A stretch of 64,000 nt of DNA from Loripinus fragilis (GCA_964019695.1 OZ026518.1:87477950-87541949); one strand, 5' to 3'; counted from the stretch's first letter, positions 34,960 through 46,164 are shown. Numbers and translations: made by a program. The notes: generated from the letters alone by a model not told the origin.

Positions 34960-35060
34960 TATTTTGTGTGTTTTGATTCTTTACAACCTGTCAACAGTTT
35001 TTCAGTCATGTCGAGATGGGTCTTCCTAGGTTGAACCAGTATTAAACTGCAGATAAAAAG
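34960..35060 (-). repeat. SINE family H tail fragment
   Basis: On the minus strand, AACCTAGGAAGACCCATCTC, GACATGACTGAAAAACTGTT and GACAGGTTGTAAAGAATC match the body and tail of the SINE at 55338-55555; the tRNA-like head is missing. Confidence 0.65.
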
Positions 35061-35249
35061 GCTTTCAAGTGCCCTTCCACAAAAAGTAGGGAAAGAGATG
35101 GGATAAAAGTTTTGAAAAATCATGAGCGAAAAGTAGTGATTTTGGATGTAAAACAGTTGGGATAGAAGGGCTTTTTCAAACACATAATTCATAAAAAAAA
35201 ACAGTCAGTAAAAAAAACAACAAATAAAAGCACCGCAAGCACTGCGTAA

Positions 35250-36433
35250 TACCCCGCCACTGCTGGGGGCACCAAAAGTTATTTTGTGAGATATATAATG
35301 CCTAAATAGCAACAGAACTGAGATAGACAGTGATATGACGTCCTTAGTCACAATATGTAACCTTTGATGGTCAACATATCTGTGAAGTTTCATTCAGATA
35401 CTCCATATAGTAAATGAACTACAGGTCAAAAACCATTTTTCAGATCAATCAAGGGCAGATAACTCATGAACTGGAAAGGTAAGGGTGACGGTCCTTACTA
35501 AAAATATGTAACCTTTGATGTTCAACATATCTGTGAAGTTTCATTCAGATATTCTATATAGTAAATGAACTACAGGTCAAAAACCATTTTTCAGATCAAT
35601 CAAGGGTAGATAACTCATGAACTGGAAAGGTAAGAATGAAGATCCTTAGTCACAATATGTAACCTTTGATGGTCAACATATCTGTGAAGTTTCATTCAGA
35701 TATTCCATATAGTAAATGAACTACAGGTCAAAAACCATTTTTCAGATCAATCAAGGGCAGATAGCTCATGAACTGGAAAGGTAAGAGTGATGGTTCTTTG
35801 TCACAGTATGTAACCTTTGATGTGAAACATATCTGTAAAGTTTCATTTAAATATTCCACATAGTAAAGGAACTACGGGTAAAAAACATTTTTTAATTCAA
35901 TCAAGGGCGGATAACTCACAAACGGGAAAGGTAAGAGTGACGGTTCTTAGTCACAATATGTTACCTTTGATGTGAAACATATCTGTGAAGTTATATTCAG
36001 ATATTCCACATAGTAAAGGAACAATAGGTCAAAAACCTTTTTTCAGACCTATCAAGGGCGGATAACTCACAAACTGGGAAGGTCAGAGTGACGGTCCTTA
36101 GTCAGAATATGTAACCTTTGATGTGCAACATATCTGTGAAGTTTCATTCAGATATCATGAATAGTAAAGGAATAACAGGCCAGAAACCATTTTTCCAATA
36201 CGAAAAAGGGCAGTAACTCCGTTAAAAATGGACGGATTTTGCCCATTAACAATCCCATACCACTCATCGCCGATAACAATATGTATGCAAAATTTGAAAA
36301 AATTCCGTGAATAAATACTCAAGTTATCGATCGGAAATGGTGTGGACGGACGGACGGACGGACGGACGGACAGACGGACGGACAGACACCGAAGGGTATA
36401 ACATAATACCTCGCCACACTTTAGTGGCGGGGT
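35250..36433. repeat. Tandem-repeat module with ATACCCCGCCACT ends
   Basis: ATACCCCGCCACT at 35250 is complemented by AGTGGCGGGGTAT at the right end (to about 36434). Inside are about six direct repeats of 150-160 bp (AATATGTAACCTTTGATG, ATCTGTGAAGTTTCATTCAG, TACAGGTCAAAAACC), becoming more divergent rightwards, then a GGACGGACGGAC tract. Non-coding; probably a MITE that accreted internal repeats. Confidence 0.8.
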
Positions 36434-36508
36434 ATAAAAAGAATGGATTAAAAATTGGAAAAAAGAAGTGAAAAACTATGAAAATTAGAAATGATGTTTA
36501 TGAAACAT

Positions 36509-37406
36509 TATGCCCCCAACCCTTTGCTTGTCGAGAAGGGTTCATAAGTTTCCAATGCCCAAATTCACAAAGGGCAATTAATTAAAAAAAAACTTTTTTT
36601 TCTTTAATTTTCACTAGATTCTAATCATCATCTTCTACCAACTGACTATGTTTGAAGTTCCTAGCTACAATAATTTTCGAGATATCTTGATGACAAGTTT
36701 TCAATGACCAAATTTGCAAAGGGCAATAACTGGAAAAAATTAAAAAAAAATGTTTTTAATTTTCACCAGGTTATCTACTCATTATCTTCTATCAGCTGAC
36801 CCAATTTGAAGCTACTTGCTGTAATTTTGAGATATCTTGATTACAAGTTTTCAATGCCAAAAATTTGCAAAGGGCAATACATGTAACTAAAAAAATAACT
36901 TTTTTTAATTTTCACCAGATTACTTACTCATTATTCACTATTACCTGACCAAGTTTGAAGCTCATAGCTGTTATAGTTTTTGAGATTTTCTATGTCCAAA
37001 TTTGCAAAGAGCAATGACTAAAAAAAATGATGTTAATGAAACAGTATGACCCCAACCCTTTGCTTGTCGAGAAGGGTTCATAAGTTTCCAATGCCCAAAT
37101 TCACAGAGGGCAATTAATTAAAAAATACTTTTTTTTTAAAATTTCACCAGATTATCCACTGCTCTATTAGCTGACCAAGTTTGAAGCCCCACAGTTATAG
37201 TTTTTGAGATATCTTGATTACAAAATTTCATTATGACCCTTTAAAAGGGGCATAACTCCACAAAGGGGGATAATCCAGACGAGGAATCCATATATGAAAT
37301 TTCAAAACTGTATCTTAATAAATTTTGTAAATGACGCATGGACAGACGCACGCACAGACAAGCCGAAAGCAATATGTCCCTTCAACTTTTCCAAAGTTTG
37401 GGCATA
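36509..37406. repeat. Diverged tandem-repeat module with TTATGCCCCCAA end
   Basis: About five units of 130-180 bp sharing GCAAAGGGCAATAACT, TTTTTAATTTTCACCAGATT, CTGACCAAGTTTGAAG and TTTTGAGATATCTTGAT. It opens with ATTATGCCCCCAACC and closes with ACAGACGCACGCACAGAC and TTTGGGCATAA. A related fragment in reverse lies at 53493-53580. Confidence 0.75.
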
Positions 37407-38109
37407 AAAAGTAGCGATAGTAGGGCTTTTCCAAGCACAAAACCATTACTATACGTTGTTGTTGGAAATAACATCAAATAAGATTTTGAACTCAATATAT
37501 AAGCGGTATGATCTATAGATGTGACAATTATACTAGCAAAACAGAGAGACTTTTTTTTAGTAAAATATTAAAATTTGAGGCGTTGTAGTTGTCTGATCCC
37601 TGGAACAATATTATAGCTTATTTCTAAAATACGAGCGAGCGAAACGAGTGAGGAAAAATTCTGTATTTTTATCAGAGTGAAAAAGTAGGGATAGTGAAAA
37701 AAAATGAGAAAAATTAGGGAAAAGTAGGAACATGACATAAAGTAGGGGAATAGTTTTCAATTTTCTATCATAATCAGCATGATAAAAGTTGCAACAATAA
37801 AACCACTTAAAAAGAATAACTTTTAAAAACTTCGAAATTTAGTGGCCTGCGTAGGTAAATATTAGAGTTTTAGTTTATAAAAATCGAGTGAGCGAAGCGA
37901 GCGAGGAAAATTTTACATGATTTTATTGGAATAATTTAAACATGACCCCCTCCCCCCCTGCTGGGAAGCCAAAGTTAAAGGTGCCCCCCCCCCTACCAGC
38001 CACATGGAAATTCACTGACCCCCCCCCCCCCCCCCCCTACTTTTTAGCCGGCCCCCCTGACACTTAAATAATTAGCGGTCCCTTATGTATTTACTCATGT
38101 ACCTACATG

Positions 38110-38243
38110 GAAAGATGATGATCCCAATGTGAATGGAATAACTTACAATAGAATAGAACAGTCGACGGGTCCGGTTGACTTGGGGACATCTTGTTGTGCA
38201 GTGCTGTTATTTTTTGTTCAGTTGGGGTTGTGATCAGTCACAT
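38110..38243. repeat. Duplicated ~134-bp segment, copy 1
   Basis: Nearly identical to 43084-43218 (GATCCCAATGTGAATGGAAT, CGGGTCCGGTTGACTTGGGG, GTTGTGCAGTGCTGTTATTT). Direct orientation, about 5 kb apart. In the second copy it abuts the 5' edge of a LINE fragment. Confidence 0.85.
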
Positions 38244-38329
38244 GATAGTTAAAATGGTGGATAGCACGTTGGGAATTTTGATTGCTCATATTGTTGTATG
38301 ATTTTAAATACAGTCATTTATAGGTAACC

Positions 38330-38867
38330 ATCAAAACAGAATAACTTTTAAAAACTGCGAAATTTAGTGGCCTGCGTAGGTGCCTACCTTGGATCAGTTC
38401 AGTACAGCTGTTTGCCAGGTAGCCCACTCCACTCCCTAGATACCAGCATCTGTTTTATCTTTTAACTTTACTAACACTCTCTATCGCACTGTACAAACTC
38501 ATTTCACCCACTTTTTTCTATGCTTTTATTCCATCTAACACCCTTTAGCTCCTGGTATATACCGGAACACCACCTTACGTCCTCCTCGGAGGTTTAGGTG
38601 TACAGGAAGATAGATAGATTGGTAAATATTAGAGTTTTAGTTTATAAAAATCGAGAGAGCGAAGCAGGCGAGGAAAATTTTAAATGATTTTATTGGAATA
38701 ATATAGACATGACCCCCCTCCCCCCTGCTGGGAAGCGAAAGTTAAAGGTTGCCCCCCCCCCTCCCCCCCTACCAGCCACATAGAAATTAATTGACCACCC
38801 CTTCGTTTTAGCCGGCCCCCCTGATACTTAAATAATGAGCGGTCCCTTATGTATTTACTCATGTACC
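38330..38867. repeat. Partial second copy of TTA-TIR element right end, with insertion
   Basis: Repeats the last ~300 bases of the 34478-38082 element (GAATAACTTTTAAAAACT, GAAATTTAGTGGCCTGCG, TTATTGGAATAAT, GAGCGGTCCCTTATG), but is split at 38381-38620 by about 240 bp absent from the first copy. That insert ends with GATAGATAGATT and looks like a short retroposon tail; its identity is unknown. Confidence 0.75.
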
Positions 38868-38923
38868 TACTGGTACTGGTACTGGTTCTAGTAGAATAGG
38901 ATGAGTTCCGTAACTCGTCTTCT

Positions 38924-39812
38924 ACATCTGAAGTAATTCCAAGGGGAAAATATCTGGGTCCGCCAGGATTCGAACCCAGAACTCCTGCCTGACAGTCAAC
39001 CACTCTAACCATGTCGCTAAAGAGTTAACCCAACAGCGAGGCTGTTAGGAATGGCACTGTCACTACACTCTTCCCCCTTTTATTTCCTGAGAGCTGGGCA
39101 TCAACCACATCCTAGGGGATCCGACTACCACTCCCAGAGGCCATTTCAGGCGCTACCGAATTACCGCTGCCACCAGTGAAGTAATTCCAAGGGGAAAATC
39201 TTTGGGTCCGCCAGGATTTGTCCCCAGAACTCCTGCGTGACAGTCGACCACTCAAACCATGTAGCTAAAGAGTTAACCCAACAGCGAGGCTGTTAGGAAT
39301 GGCACTGTCACTACACTCTTCCCCCTTTTATTTCCTGAGAGCCGGGCATCAATCTCAACAGTCTATAGCCCGCTGCCGCTCTCAGAGGCCAACTCAGGCG
39401 CTACCGAATTACCGCTGCCACAAGCGAAGTAATTCCAAGGGGAAATATTTTGGGTCCGCCAGGATTCGAACCCAGAACTCCTGCGTGACAGTCGACCACT
39501 CTAACCATGTCGCTAAAGAGTTAACCCAACAGCGAGGCTGTTAGGAATGGCACTGTCACTACACTCTTCCCCCTTTTATTTCCTGAGAGCCGGGCATCAA
39601 CCACACCCTAGGGGATCCCACTACTGCTCCCAGAGGCCATTTCAGGCGCTACCGAATTACCGCTGCCACCAGTGAAGTAATTCCAAGGGGAAAATCTTTG
39701 GGTCCGCCAGGATTCGAACCCAGAACTCCTGCGTGACAGTCGACCACTCTAACCATGTCGCTAAAGAGTTAACCCAACAGTGAGGCTGTTAAGAATGGCA
39801 CTGTCACTACAC
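38924..39812 (-). repeat. Head-to-tail array of tRNA-derived SINE, ~248-bp unit
   Basis: GAAGTAATTCCAAGGGGAAA begins units near 38930, 39178, 39425 and 39674, giving a 248-bp period and about 3.6 copies, highly similar. On the minus strand each unit has ATGGTTAGAGTGG (A-box-like) and GGGTTCGAATCC (B box), so each carries a tRNA-like Pol III promoter. A dispersed single copy is seen at 23345/29238. Two sub-variants alternate: units 1 and 3 share CCTAGGGGATCC, while unit 2 has GTCTATAGCCCGCTG. Confidence 0.85.
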
Positions 39813-39924
39813 ATCTCTTCTTTTCGTAACTTATAGTAAATATTCCGACTTCCGGGTTTAAAATGTCAATATATGTATATGATCTGACAGTCGTTTATCA
39901 GTAAGAAAAGTTCATTATAGTTTG

Positions 39925-40551
39925 TTAGTAGATTTCATGAGTGATGTATTTATTGAATCCCATAAATCTGTCATATTTGGTTTTAAAACACAAGACTGTT
40001 TTAGAATTCACTATATCATCAGGTAAACTGTTCCATTTATTGATTGTTCTAACACAAAAAGAGTTCATTCTAAATGTTTTCAAGGCTCTAGGCTTTTTCA
40101 GTTTTTTTGAATTACCACGTGTTTGGGTGTCTGAGAACTCGAATAGTCCGTTCATGGAAATATCATCTATATTTTGCACAATTTTGAAGACTTGTATCAT
40201 ATCCATACAATTTCTTTTATACATCAAAGTTGATAGAGATAGCTTTTTTAATCGTTCTTCGTAACAAAGATTTGATAACTGAGGTAGTATCTTAGTAACC
40301 CTTCTCTGTACATTTTCAATGGCTCTAATATCCTTTTTTAATGTTGGAAACCAAATGAGATTACCATAGTCCAATATTGGCCGAATCAGAGTTTTGTAGA
40401 GAACTAGTAAAGTTTCTTCATCCAAGTAGGAGAATGCGCGCTTAATTAGACCAACAAGTCTGTTTGCTCTGTTAACTGTTAAACTTATATGCTTGTCAAA
40501 TTTAAGATTATCTTGGACATAAACTCCAAGGTCCTTTTCACAATTTACCAC
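39925..40551 (-). pseudogene. LINE RT C-terminal portion
   Basis: 208 codons: CEKDLGVYVQDNLKFDKHI, LVLYKTLIRPILDYGNLIW, ENVQRRVTKILPQLSNL, and a final NKWNSLPDDIVNSKTVLCFK typical of CR1/Jockey-like C-termini. It is joined in the ancestor to the 40629-41035 frame through the stop and frameshift at 40555-40600. Confidence 0.8.
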
Positions 40552-40628
40552 AATAAATTTGTGCTGTTACCATCTTTATCTTCCATTTGGTAGTCAAAAT
40601 TTGGGTTATCTTTACCAATGTGCAAAAT

Positions 40629-41035
40629 TTAACACTTAACCACATTGAAAAACATAAGCCACTTAATGGTCCATTGGCATAATTTATCTATATCATTCTG
40701 AATCATTTCAAAGTCTTCTAGGTTTTCCAGATCTTTATACAATTTGGCATCATCCGCAAATAGCTTACAGAAAGAACTAACTTCAGATGGCAAGTCATTT
40801 ACATACAATATGAATAATAAGGGCCCCAGGACAGAGCCCTGAGGTACCCCACTAGATACTTCAGTCCATTCAGATGATATACCATTTATGAGCACACGTT
40901 GTTGGCGATCTGTTAAAAAGTCTTTAATCCATTTCAAAAGATTTCCAGATATTCCAAGTTTTTCAATTTTCATAAGTAGCCGCTTATGCGGTACACAGTC
41001 AAAGGCTTTCCTAAAGTCCAGGAAAACAGCATCCA
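40629..41035 (-). pseudogene. LINE RT palm portion
   Basis: Carries the first catalytic-Asp block (FLDFRKAFDCVPHK), GVPQGSVLGPLLFILYVNDL and LFADDAKLYKDL. The codons beyond 41041, upstream in this orientation, belong to the inserted RTE element, not to this protein. Confidence 0.85.
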
Positions 41036-41041
41036 CTGGTG

Positions 41042-41776
41042 AGGAAAGAGAATGTTGATGTTGTAGGCGACAAGCCAGTGAAGAATGACACTGGGGAAAT
41101 GTCAATGAGTGAGGAGGCAAAGCAGAATGCATGGGCTGAACATTATGAAAAGCTTCTCAACGTTGAATTTGATTGGGACCCTGATCACCTGTCCAATGAA
41201 CCTCCGTTAGAAGGCCTGCCTATCCCAATCACTATTGACATGGTGAAGAAGGCCATCTCAAAGATGAAGTCGGGCAAAGCTGCAGGTCCATCAGGCATAG
41301 TGGTGGAGATGATCAAGGCAGCAGGTGATACAGGGGCCACCATGATCCGAGATCTTGCTACTGCGATTATCCGTGATGGCAAGGTCCCAACTGACTGGGA
41401 GGAAAGTTTCATTGTCTGCCTTTACAAGGGCAAGTGTGATGCTTTGGATAGAGGCAACTATCGAGGCCTCAAGCTGACTGAGCAGGCCATGAAGATCCTA
41501 GAGAGGATTGTCGATGGTCTCATAAGACAGGTGGTGTCTATTGACAACTCCCAGTTTGGCTTTGTCCCAGGAAGAGGCACTACAGATGCAATCTTTGTGG
41601 CCCGGCAGCTGCAGGAGAAATACTTAGCAGTGAACAAGAGGCTTTATATGGCCTTCGTGGACCTAGAGAAAGCGTTTGACCGTGTCCCTCAGAAGGTTAT
41701 CTGGTGGGCCCTGAGAAAGCTAGGCGTTGAGGAATGGATTGTGCGGTTAGTCCAGGGAATGTACGCTAATGCATGA
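41042..41776 (+). pseudogene. RTE reverse transcriptase, first part
   Basis: About 245 codons. KSGKAAGPSGIVVEM, VPTDWEESFIVCLYKGK, NYRGLKLT, SQFGFVPGRGTTDAIF and MAFVDLEKAFDRVPQKVIWW are RTE-clade RT blocks with the first catalytic Asp present. A TGA at 41774-41776 (after YANA) interrupts the protein. The endonuclease domain is missing by 5' truncation; the apparent start lies in the LINE junction. Confidence 0.85.
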
Positions 41777-42651
41777 AGCCGGGTTCGTGTTGGCGAGGGT
41801 TTCAGCAAAGAGTTTGAGGTGAAGGTCGGGGTCCATCAGGGATCCGTACTCAGTCCCTTGCTCTTCATCATTGTGCTGGAGGCCTTGTCACGTGAGTTTC
41901 GGGCTGGTGTTCCTTGGGAGGACCTATATGCAGATGATCTTGTCATCATTGCTGACTCCCTAGAGGAATGTGTCAGGAGGCTCTTGATATGGAAAGAAGC
42001 CATGGAGAAGAAGGGATTGAGGGTGAATGCAGGAAAGACAAAAGTCATGATCTGTGGTACAGGCCTGGACCTCTTGCAGAGTTCAGGCGAATACCCATGC
42101 GCTGTCTGTCGTACAGGAGTAGGCAACAACAGCATCTACTGCAATGGCTGCAAACTTTGGGTGCATAAGAAATGCAGTGGGCTACAAAGACTGACACCAA
42201 ATCCTGATTATAGGTATGCACGGTGCATGGGAAATGCTCGCCCTATTGACGGCAGACCACAGAGTGAAATCCAGGTTGGACCTGATAAGCTTGAGGTGGT
42301 AGCTTCCTTCTGCTACCTAGGTGACATGCTTTCGGCTGGTGGAGGCTGTGAAATGGCGGTCACTACTCGTGTGAAAACCGCCTGGAAGAAGTTCAGGGAG
42401 CTACTACCAGTTCTCACATCCCGCCACCTCTCTTACAAGACCCGTGGCCATGTGTACAGCTCTTGCGTGCGGAGCGCCATGCTCCATGCCAGTGAAACTT
42501 GGCCACTTACCAAGACGAACCTGCAGCGCTTGCAACGCAATGATAGAGCCATGATCAGACAGATCTGCAGTATCAAGCCAGAGGATGTGGCCAGGGTAAG
42601 GTCAAGCGAGCTACTGGCAAAGCTTCAGCTTGAGGACCTGACCTCATTTTG
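41777..42651 (+). pseudogene. RTE reverse transcriptase, second part with PHD-like finger
   Basis: Continues in frame after the TGA: VHQGSVLSPLLFIIVLEAL, DLYADDLVIIA (catalytic YADD), then at about 42094-42180 a zinc-finger-like insert with C-x2-C-x10-C-x2-C-x4-H-x2-C spacing (CAVCRTG, YCNGCKLWVHKKC), then ASFCYLGDMLSAGGGCE. A PHD-like finger in this place is known in some RTE-type elements. The frame ends at a frameshift near 42650 (EDLTSF). Confidence 0.85.
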
Positions 42652-42932
42652 ATTGAGAGAAGGCTTCGCTGGTTTGGGCATGTGGCGCGTTCGAGTGGTG
42701 CAATCAGAACAGCATATGATATGCAGATTGACGGCAAGTGGGGGCAGGGAGGCCCAAGCAAACATGGAAGAAACTGACAGAGAAAGACTGCCGTGAGTGG
42801 AAGCTCACCACAGTTGACCCTCAAGAAAGGAGCACCTGGAGATCAGGTGTGAGATCTGCTATGCGTGCAGCTAGCCAGTTACCTGGAAAGGGGCCCACTG
42901 ATGTGGATGATGCCCCTGCACCTGCACGTTAA
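42652..42932 (+). pseudogene. RTE C-terminal portion
   Basis: After the frameshift, RRLRWFGHVARSSGAIRTAY and then, in a further frame from 42738, GAGRPKQTWKKLTEKDC and WRSGVRSAMRAAS match the conserved C-terminus of these elements. The second shift is near 42740. Confidence 0.8.
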
Positions 42933-43083
42933 TCAAAAATCCGATTATGATGATATGACTGGTGTGTCTGAGTCAATAATTTTCGACCAATCGTCAAATA
43001 CTTTCAGTAACTGTAGTATACACCCTCTTCTCTGTCGAAACCCGTATTGTGAATCTGAGAATATATTATTAATATTACACATC

Positions 43084-43218
43084 GAAAGATGGAGATCCCA
43101 ATGTGAATGGAATAACTTACAATAGAATAGAACAGTCAACGGGTCCGGTTGACTTGGGGACATCTTGTTGTGCAGTGCTGTTATTTTTTTTCAGTTGGGG
43201 TTGTAATCAGTCACATGC
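43084..43218. repeat. Duplicated ~134-bp segment, copy 2
   Basis: Direct copy of 38110-38243 with a handful of differences. It borders the truncated 5' edge of the minus-strand LINE (43090). Confidence 0.85.
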
Positions 43219-45857
43219 ATACATGTGATACCTCCCGGATCCAAACCTGGGGTAATCGTAATCAGTAATTGTAATATCTGTAATTAAATACAATTTTCAA
43301 AGTACGGTAAATGTTCTAAAATTTCGAACACTCTAAAATTACGAACACCTAAAATTATCGCCGAAGATAATTTTTAAAACATCCTAAAAAATCGAACACT
43401 GCCCTTTTTCGGAAAAATGAATTTCTAAAATTACGAACACACGTTATTTTCGGCGGAAAACCGATGTCCGTTTATCTGTTTGTGTCCCATCTGTGTTAGG
43501 TATACTTCTACAGTACAGCGCGTGAGCGGTAGCGACATTTGGAAGGTTCCATTCTTCTTAGATGGGTAATCTGGCACGTGACGTCCTATTTCGCATGCCA
43601 GCGCGCGACGTTATACGTTATACATTATTCAAGGTCACCAGCATTGACGAACTTGATGCACGGACAAGTTCTTGCAACGATTTCGAAACTGCTTTGACTA
43701 ACCCTATTGAGTATATGTATCCACCCATTATTTTTTACTGATCAAACATTGACCTTCAGGCCGCGATTCAGCTAATTGTACGTGAATTATGCACGTTGAC
43801 ACACGCAGAGCAATACTCGTGTGCTGTACATGTGACACGTGCTCGTTTTTTTTTTCTAAAATACTAGCCCCGAAGAGAGAGAGAGAGTTGCGGAAAATGA
43901 GACGATCACTTATGCGAGAGAGAATAAAATGGACGTTTGCAACACAAGGGGTCATTCGGTTTCGTGCAAAATGCAGAGAAAATCGTGCAAGTCGCATGTT
44001 TTTTTTCACCGAGACATCCAATGCGGAAAATAAAGCCACCGTATATTTAATATTTTTACCGACATGCCTGCAAGAACTCACACGTGGTCATCATCTCATT
44101 TTTATTCACGGTACATTTATACCGTTAACTTAAAGCTTGTATGAGACAGACACCCCTCCCCTCCCCCCACCCTTTTAAGCATTTTAAAAGATTCCCCAGT
44201 TCGGCAATATGTCCAAGCCGCGTGCGACACGGACGGCAATTCTATCAGTCTAAGCGTGTGCTCTTTTCTTGAACACAACTCGGACCCGACCATGATATCA
44301 ACTTGCGCGGAGCCCCATATTAGCTGGTAAAGACCCTGCTGGAACTTATGACAGATGTGATCAACGAAGGCTCAAGAGAGCATGTGTGTTTGCACTATCT
44401 CGTCAGGGTCTCGCTCACTACCAAAGTTTAAAGTGGATGAAGACTCTAGCCCAATAAAAATTCTAGACATCTACGAATGCTTGTGAGCTGTTTTCTAAGT
44501 ACATTCCTATCAACCAAAAACATCAAATTCCCCAAAATGGAACATTTTAACAAACTGTTGAGCCGATCGCGGCGTGTCTGTTTGTCCTCATGAAACTGCA
44601 CATGGAAGGTCTTACGAGTGCATTACCGGTATAATGTACGCACAGACGCACATTCATGTACCAAGAAATACATTGATTGTAGCACGATTCTGCATCTTGA
44701 TGAATTTAATATTTACATATTTAATTTCATGAAATAGCCAGTTCATGAGATTATGGTTTGAGCAGCGAAGGCTCAGACGAGCCTGCGCATCCGCGGAAAA
44801 TCGCCAGCGCCTTAAGTGCCCACATACACATTGAAGGTGCATTCCGTGGCTGTGAATTTAAAATCAGTAAAGCCCTTGAGATGATCGGGACATCTTGGAA
44901 ATCGCTTTATTTACCACACGTGTAGACATATATACCCCGACTTTGTTACATGCGAAGATCAACCTGCGCACCGCACAGTCTTATCAGCACCTTTGTTTCT
45001 AGAACAAAACATTAAAAATTTTGTCGGGCAAATTCTGGGCCCAAACTGTCTGCTAAAATAGTTTGTCACAGCCTCTTTGGGGGGGGGGGGGGGGTGCCTC
45101 CTAGGTCCCACCCTGGGTCCGGCACTGCTAATAGTATCAGCAGCAGACAAAGGGACAGGGTAATGGTTCACGGACGTGTTTGAGATCAAAGAAGCCGACT
45201 ATCAGACCACGTGTTGTTGTTGTTTTAAGACTCGGGTAGCACGCGGTGGCTCTGTCGCACGAAAACCGAACTTAGCACACAAAACATAATTGCCTAGCTG
45301 TGTCTCCTTTTCATGGGTTTGCATGAAATAAAAAACAATTTCAATGAACTCGAACATGAAAAGGCGCACTGCATGCATGAAAAAGTAGATTTGTGGTACT
45401 TGTCTGAATTTTTCCTTTTTAGTTCTTTGAGATATGAATGTACCCAGCGTATCGTACGCATCGGCTCGAAGCCAATATATCATAAATTGAGCCGCGACAC
45501 AATGCGTTTTGACGAGTGTAGACTCAGACGAGCCTGTGCAGCCTCCTTTTAAGCTTACAAACTCCAAACGATGTTCAGTCAGTAGCTTAACACTCATAGA
45601 ATATTCAAGCGACTAGCAAAGGCTCTGATCAGACTTTGCATATGCGCAGGCTGATCTGAGGCTTTACTTGTCCTACATACCACATTGCTGGAAATCTCAT
45701 GTCACGGCTCAATTATATTCTTTCGAGGCATCGGACGCAAAGTCGGACGTTCGCTTACATTATTAATTCTTGGTATGCCTGTTTGCCCCTCATTTGGTTT
45801 GGCAAGACGTCGGAGATATTTTGGATCCAAACTATTTGCAAACTTTGAATGCAGGTG

Positions 45858-45858
<1 letters not shown>

Positions 45859-45905
<47 letters not shown>

Positions 45906-45912
45906 AGAGAGA
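45859..45912. repeat. GA microsatellite
   Basis: Uninterrupted GA run of about 42 bases followed by a degenerate tail; gives the spurious Arg-Glu or Ser-Leu frames seen on the two strands. Confidence 0.9.
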
Positions 45913-46164
45913 CTAGCGCTTGCATACGAATCTCTTTTAATCTCGAAAAATACTATGTATCGGTGCTGAAAATGATACTTGGAGATGCTTCTCGTGCGCA
46001 TCGGCTTTTGCACAAAGTCGGATATTCGAAAGTATTGATGCTTTGCATGCTTTCATGCTTTCTATCGCATGCCTAAGTGTTTAAATTGACGAAACATTCT
46101 TTCCTGAATGCCATTCGGATCTGAGCTGGATCCGAAATCTGACAAAGTTTTTTTTTCTTCTTTT

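Larger units (their letters stand above)
34475..38085. mobile_element. 3.6-kb TIR element with TTA duplication (Harbinger-like?)
   Basis: The left end GGGACCGCACATTATTTAAG then TGACAGGGGG (from 34478) is matched in reverse by CCCCCTGACACTTAAATAAT then TAGCGGTCCC (ending 38082). TTA flanks both ends (34475-34477, 38083-38085), suiting PIF/Harbinger-type insertion. Subterminal C- or G-rich tracts occur on both sides. The interior has no transposase but holds a SINE tail (34960-35060) and two tandem-repeat modules (35250-36433, 36509-37406). A partial second copy of its right end lies at 38330-38867. Confidence 0.65.
41035..42964 (+). mobile_element. 5'-truncated RTE-type retrotransposon with 7-bp target duplication
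   Basis: The element is 41042-42957. ACTGGTG at 41035-41041 recurs at 42958-42964 as the target duplication. The 3' tail is a short GATTATGATGATATG run, typical of RTE. It is head-to-head with, and inside, the minus-strand LINE, and restores that LINE's reading frame when removed. Confidence 0.9.
39860..43090 (-). mobile_element. Jockey/CR1-like LINE interrupted by RTE insertion
   Basis: RT frames at 42965-43090 (NIFSDSQYGFRQRRGC, VFDDWSKIIDSDTP), 40629-41035 (DAVFLDFRKAFDCVPHKRLL, SGVPQGSVLGPLLFILYVND, CKLFADDAKLY) and 39925-40551 (KDLGVYVQDNL, RPILDYGNLIW, LYKTL) form one minus-strand protein once the 1.9-kb RTE element is removed. Lesions: a TAA after FFNVVKC and a frameshift near 40555. 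FADD catalytic residues are intact. The element is 5'-truncated near 43090, against the duplicated 134-bp segment. Confidence 0.88.

Noticed and set aside
39000..39812. Cluster of tRNA genes or plus-strand protein (81 codons at 39299)
   Set aside because: The units are a 248-bp SINE array; only the promoter part resembles a tRNA, and the frame is an accident of the repeat.
43789..44133. Plus-strand 114-codon basic frame in the TA-flanked element
   Set aside because: No DDE or DNA-binding motif seen; overlapping antisense frame of similar length; composition driven by GA-rich sequence.
45849..46076. Frames rich in Arg-Glu or Ser-Leu
   Set aside because: Translations of the GA microsatellite.
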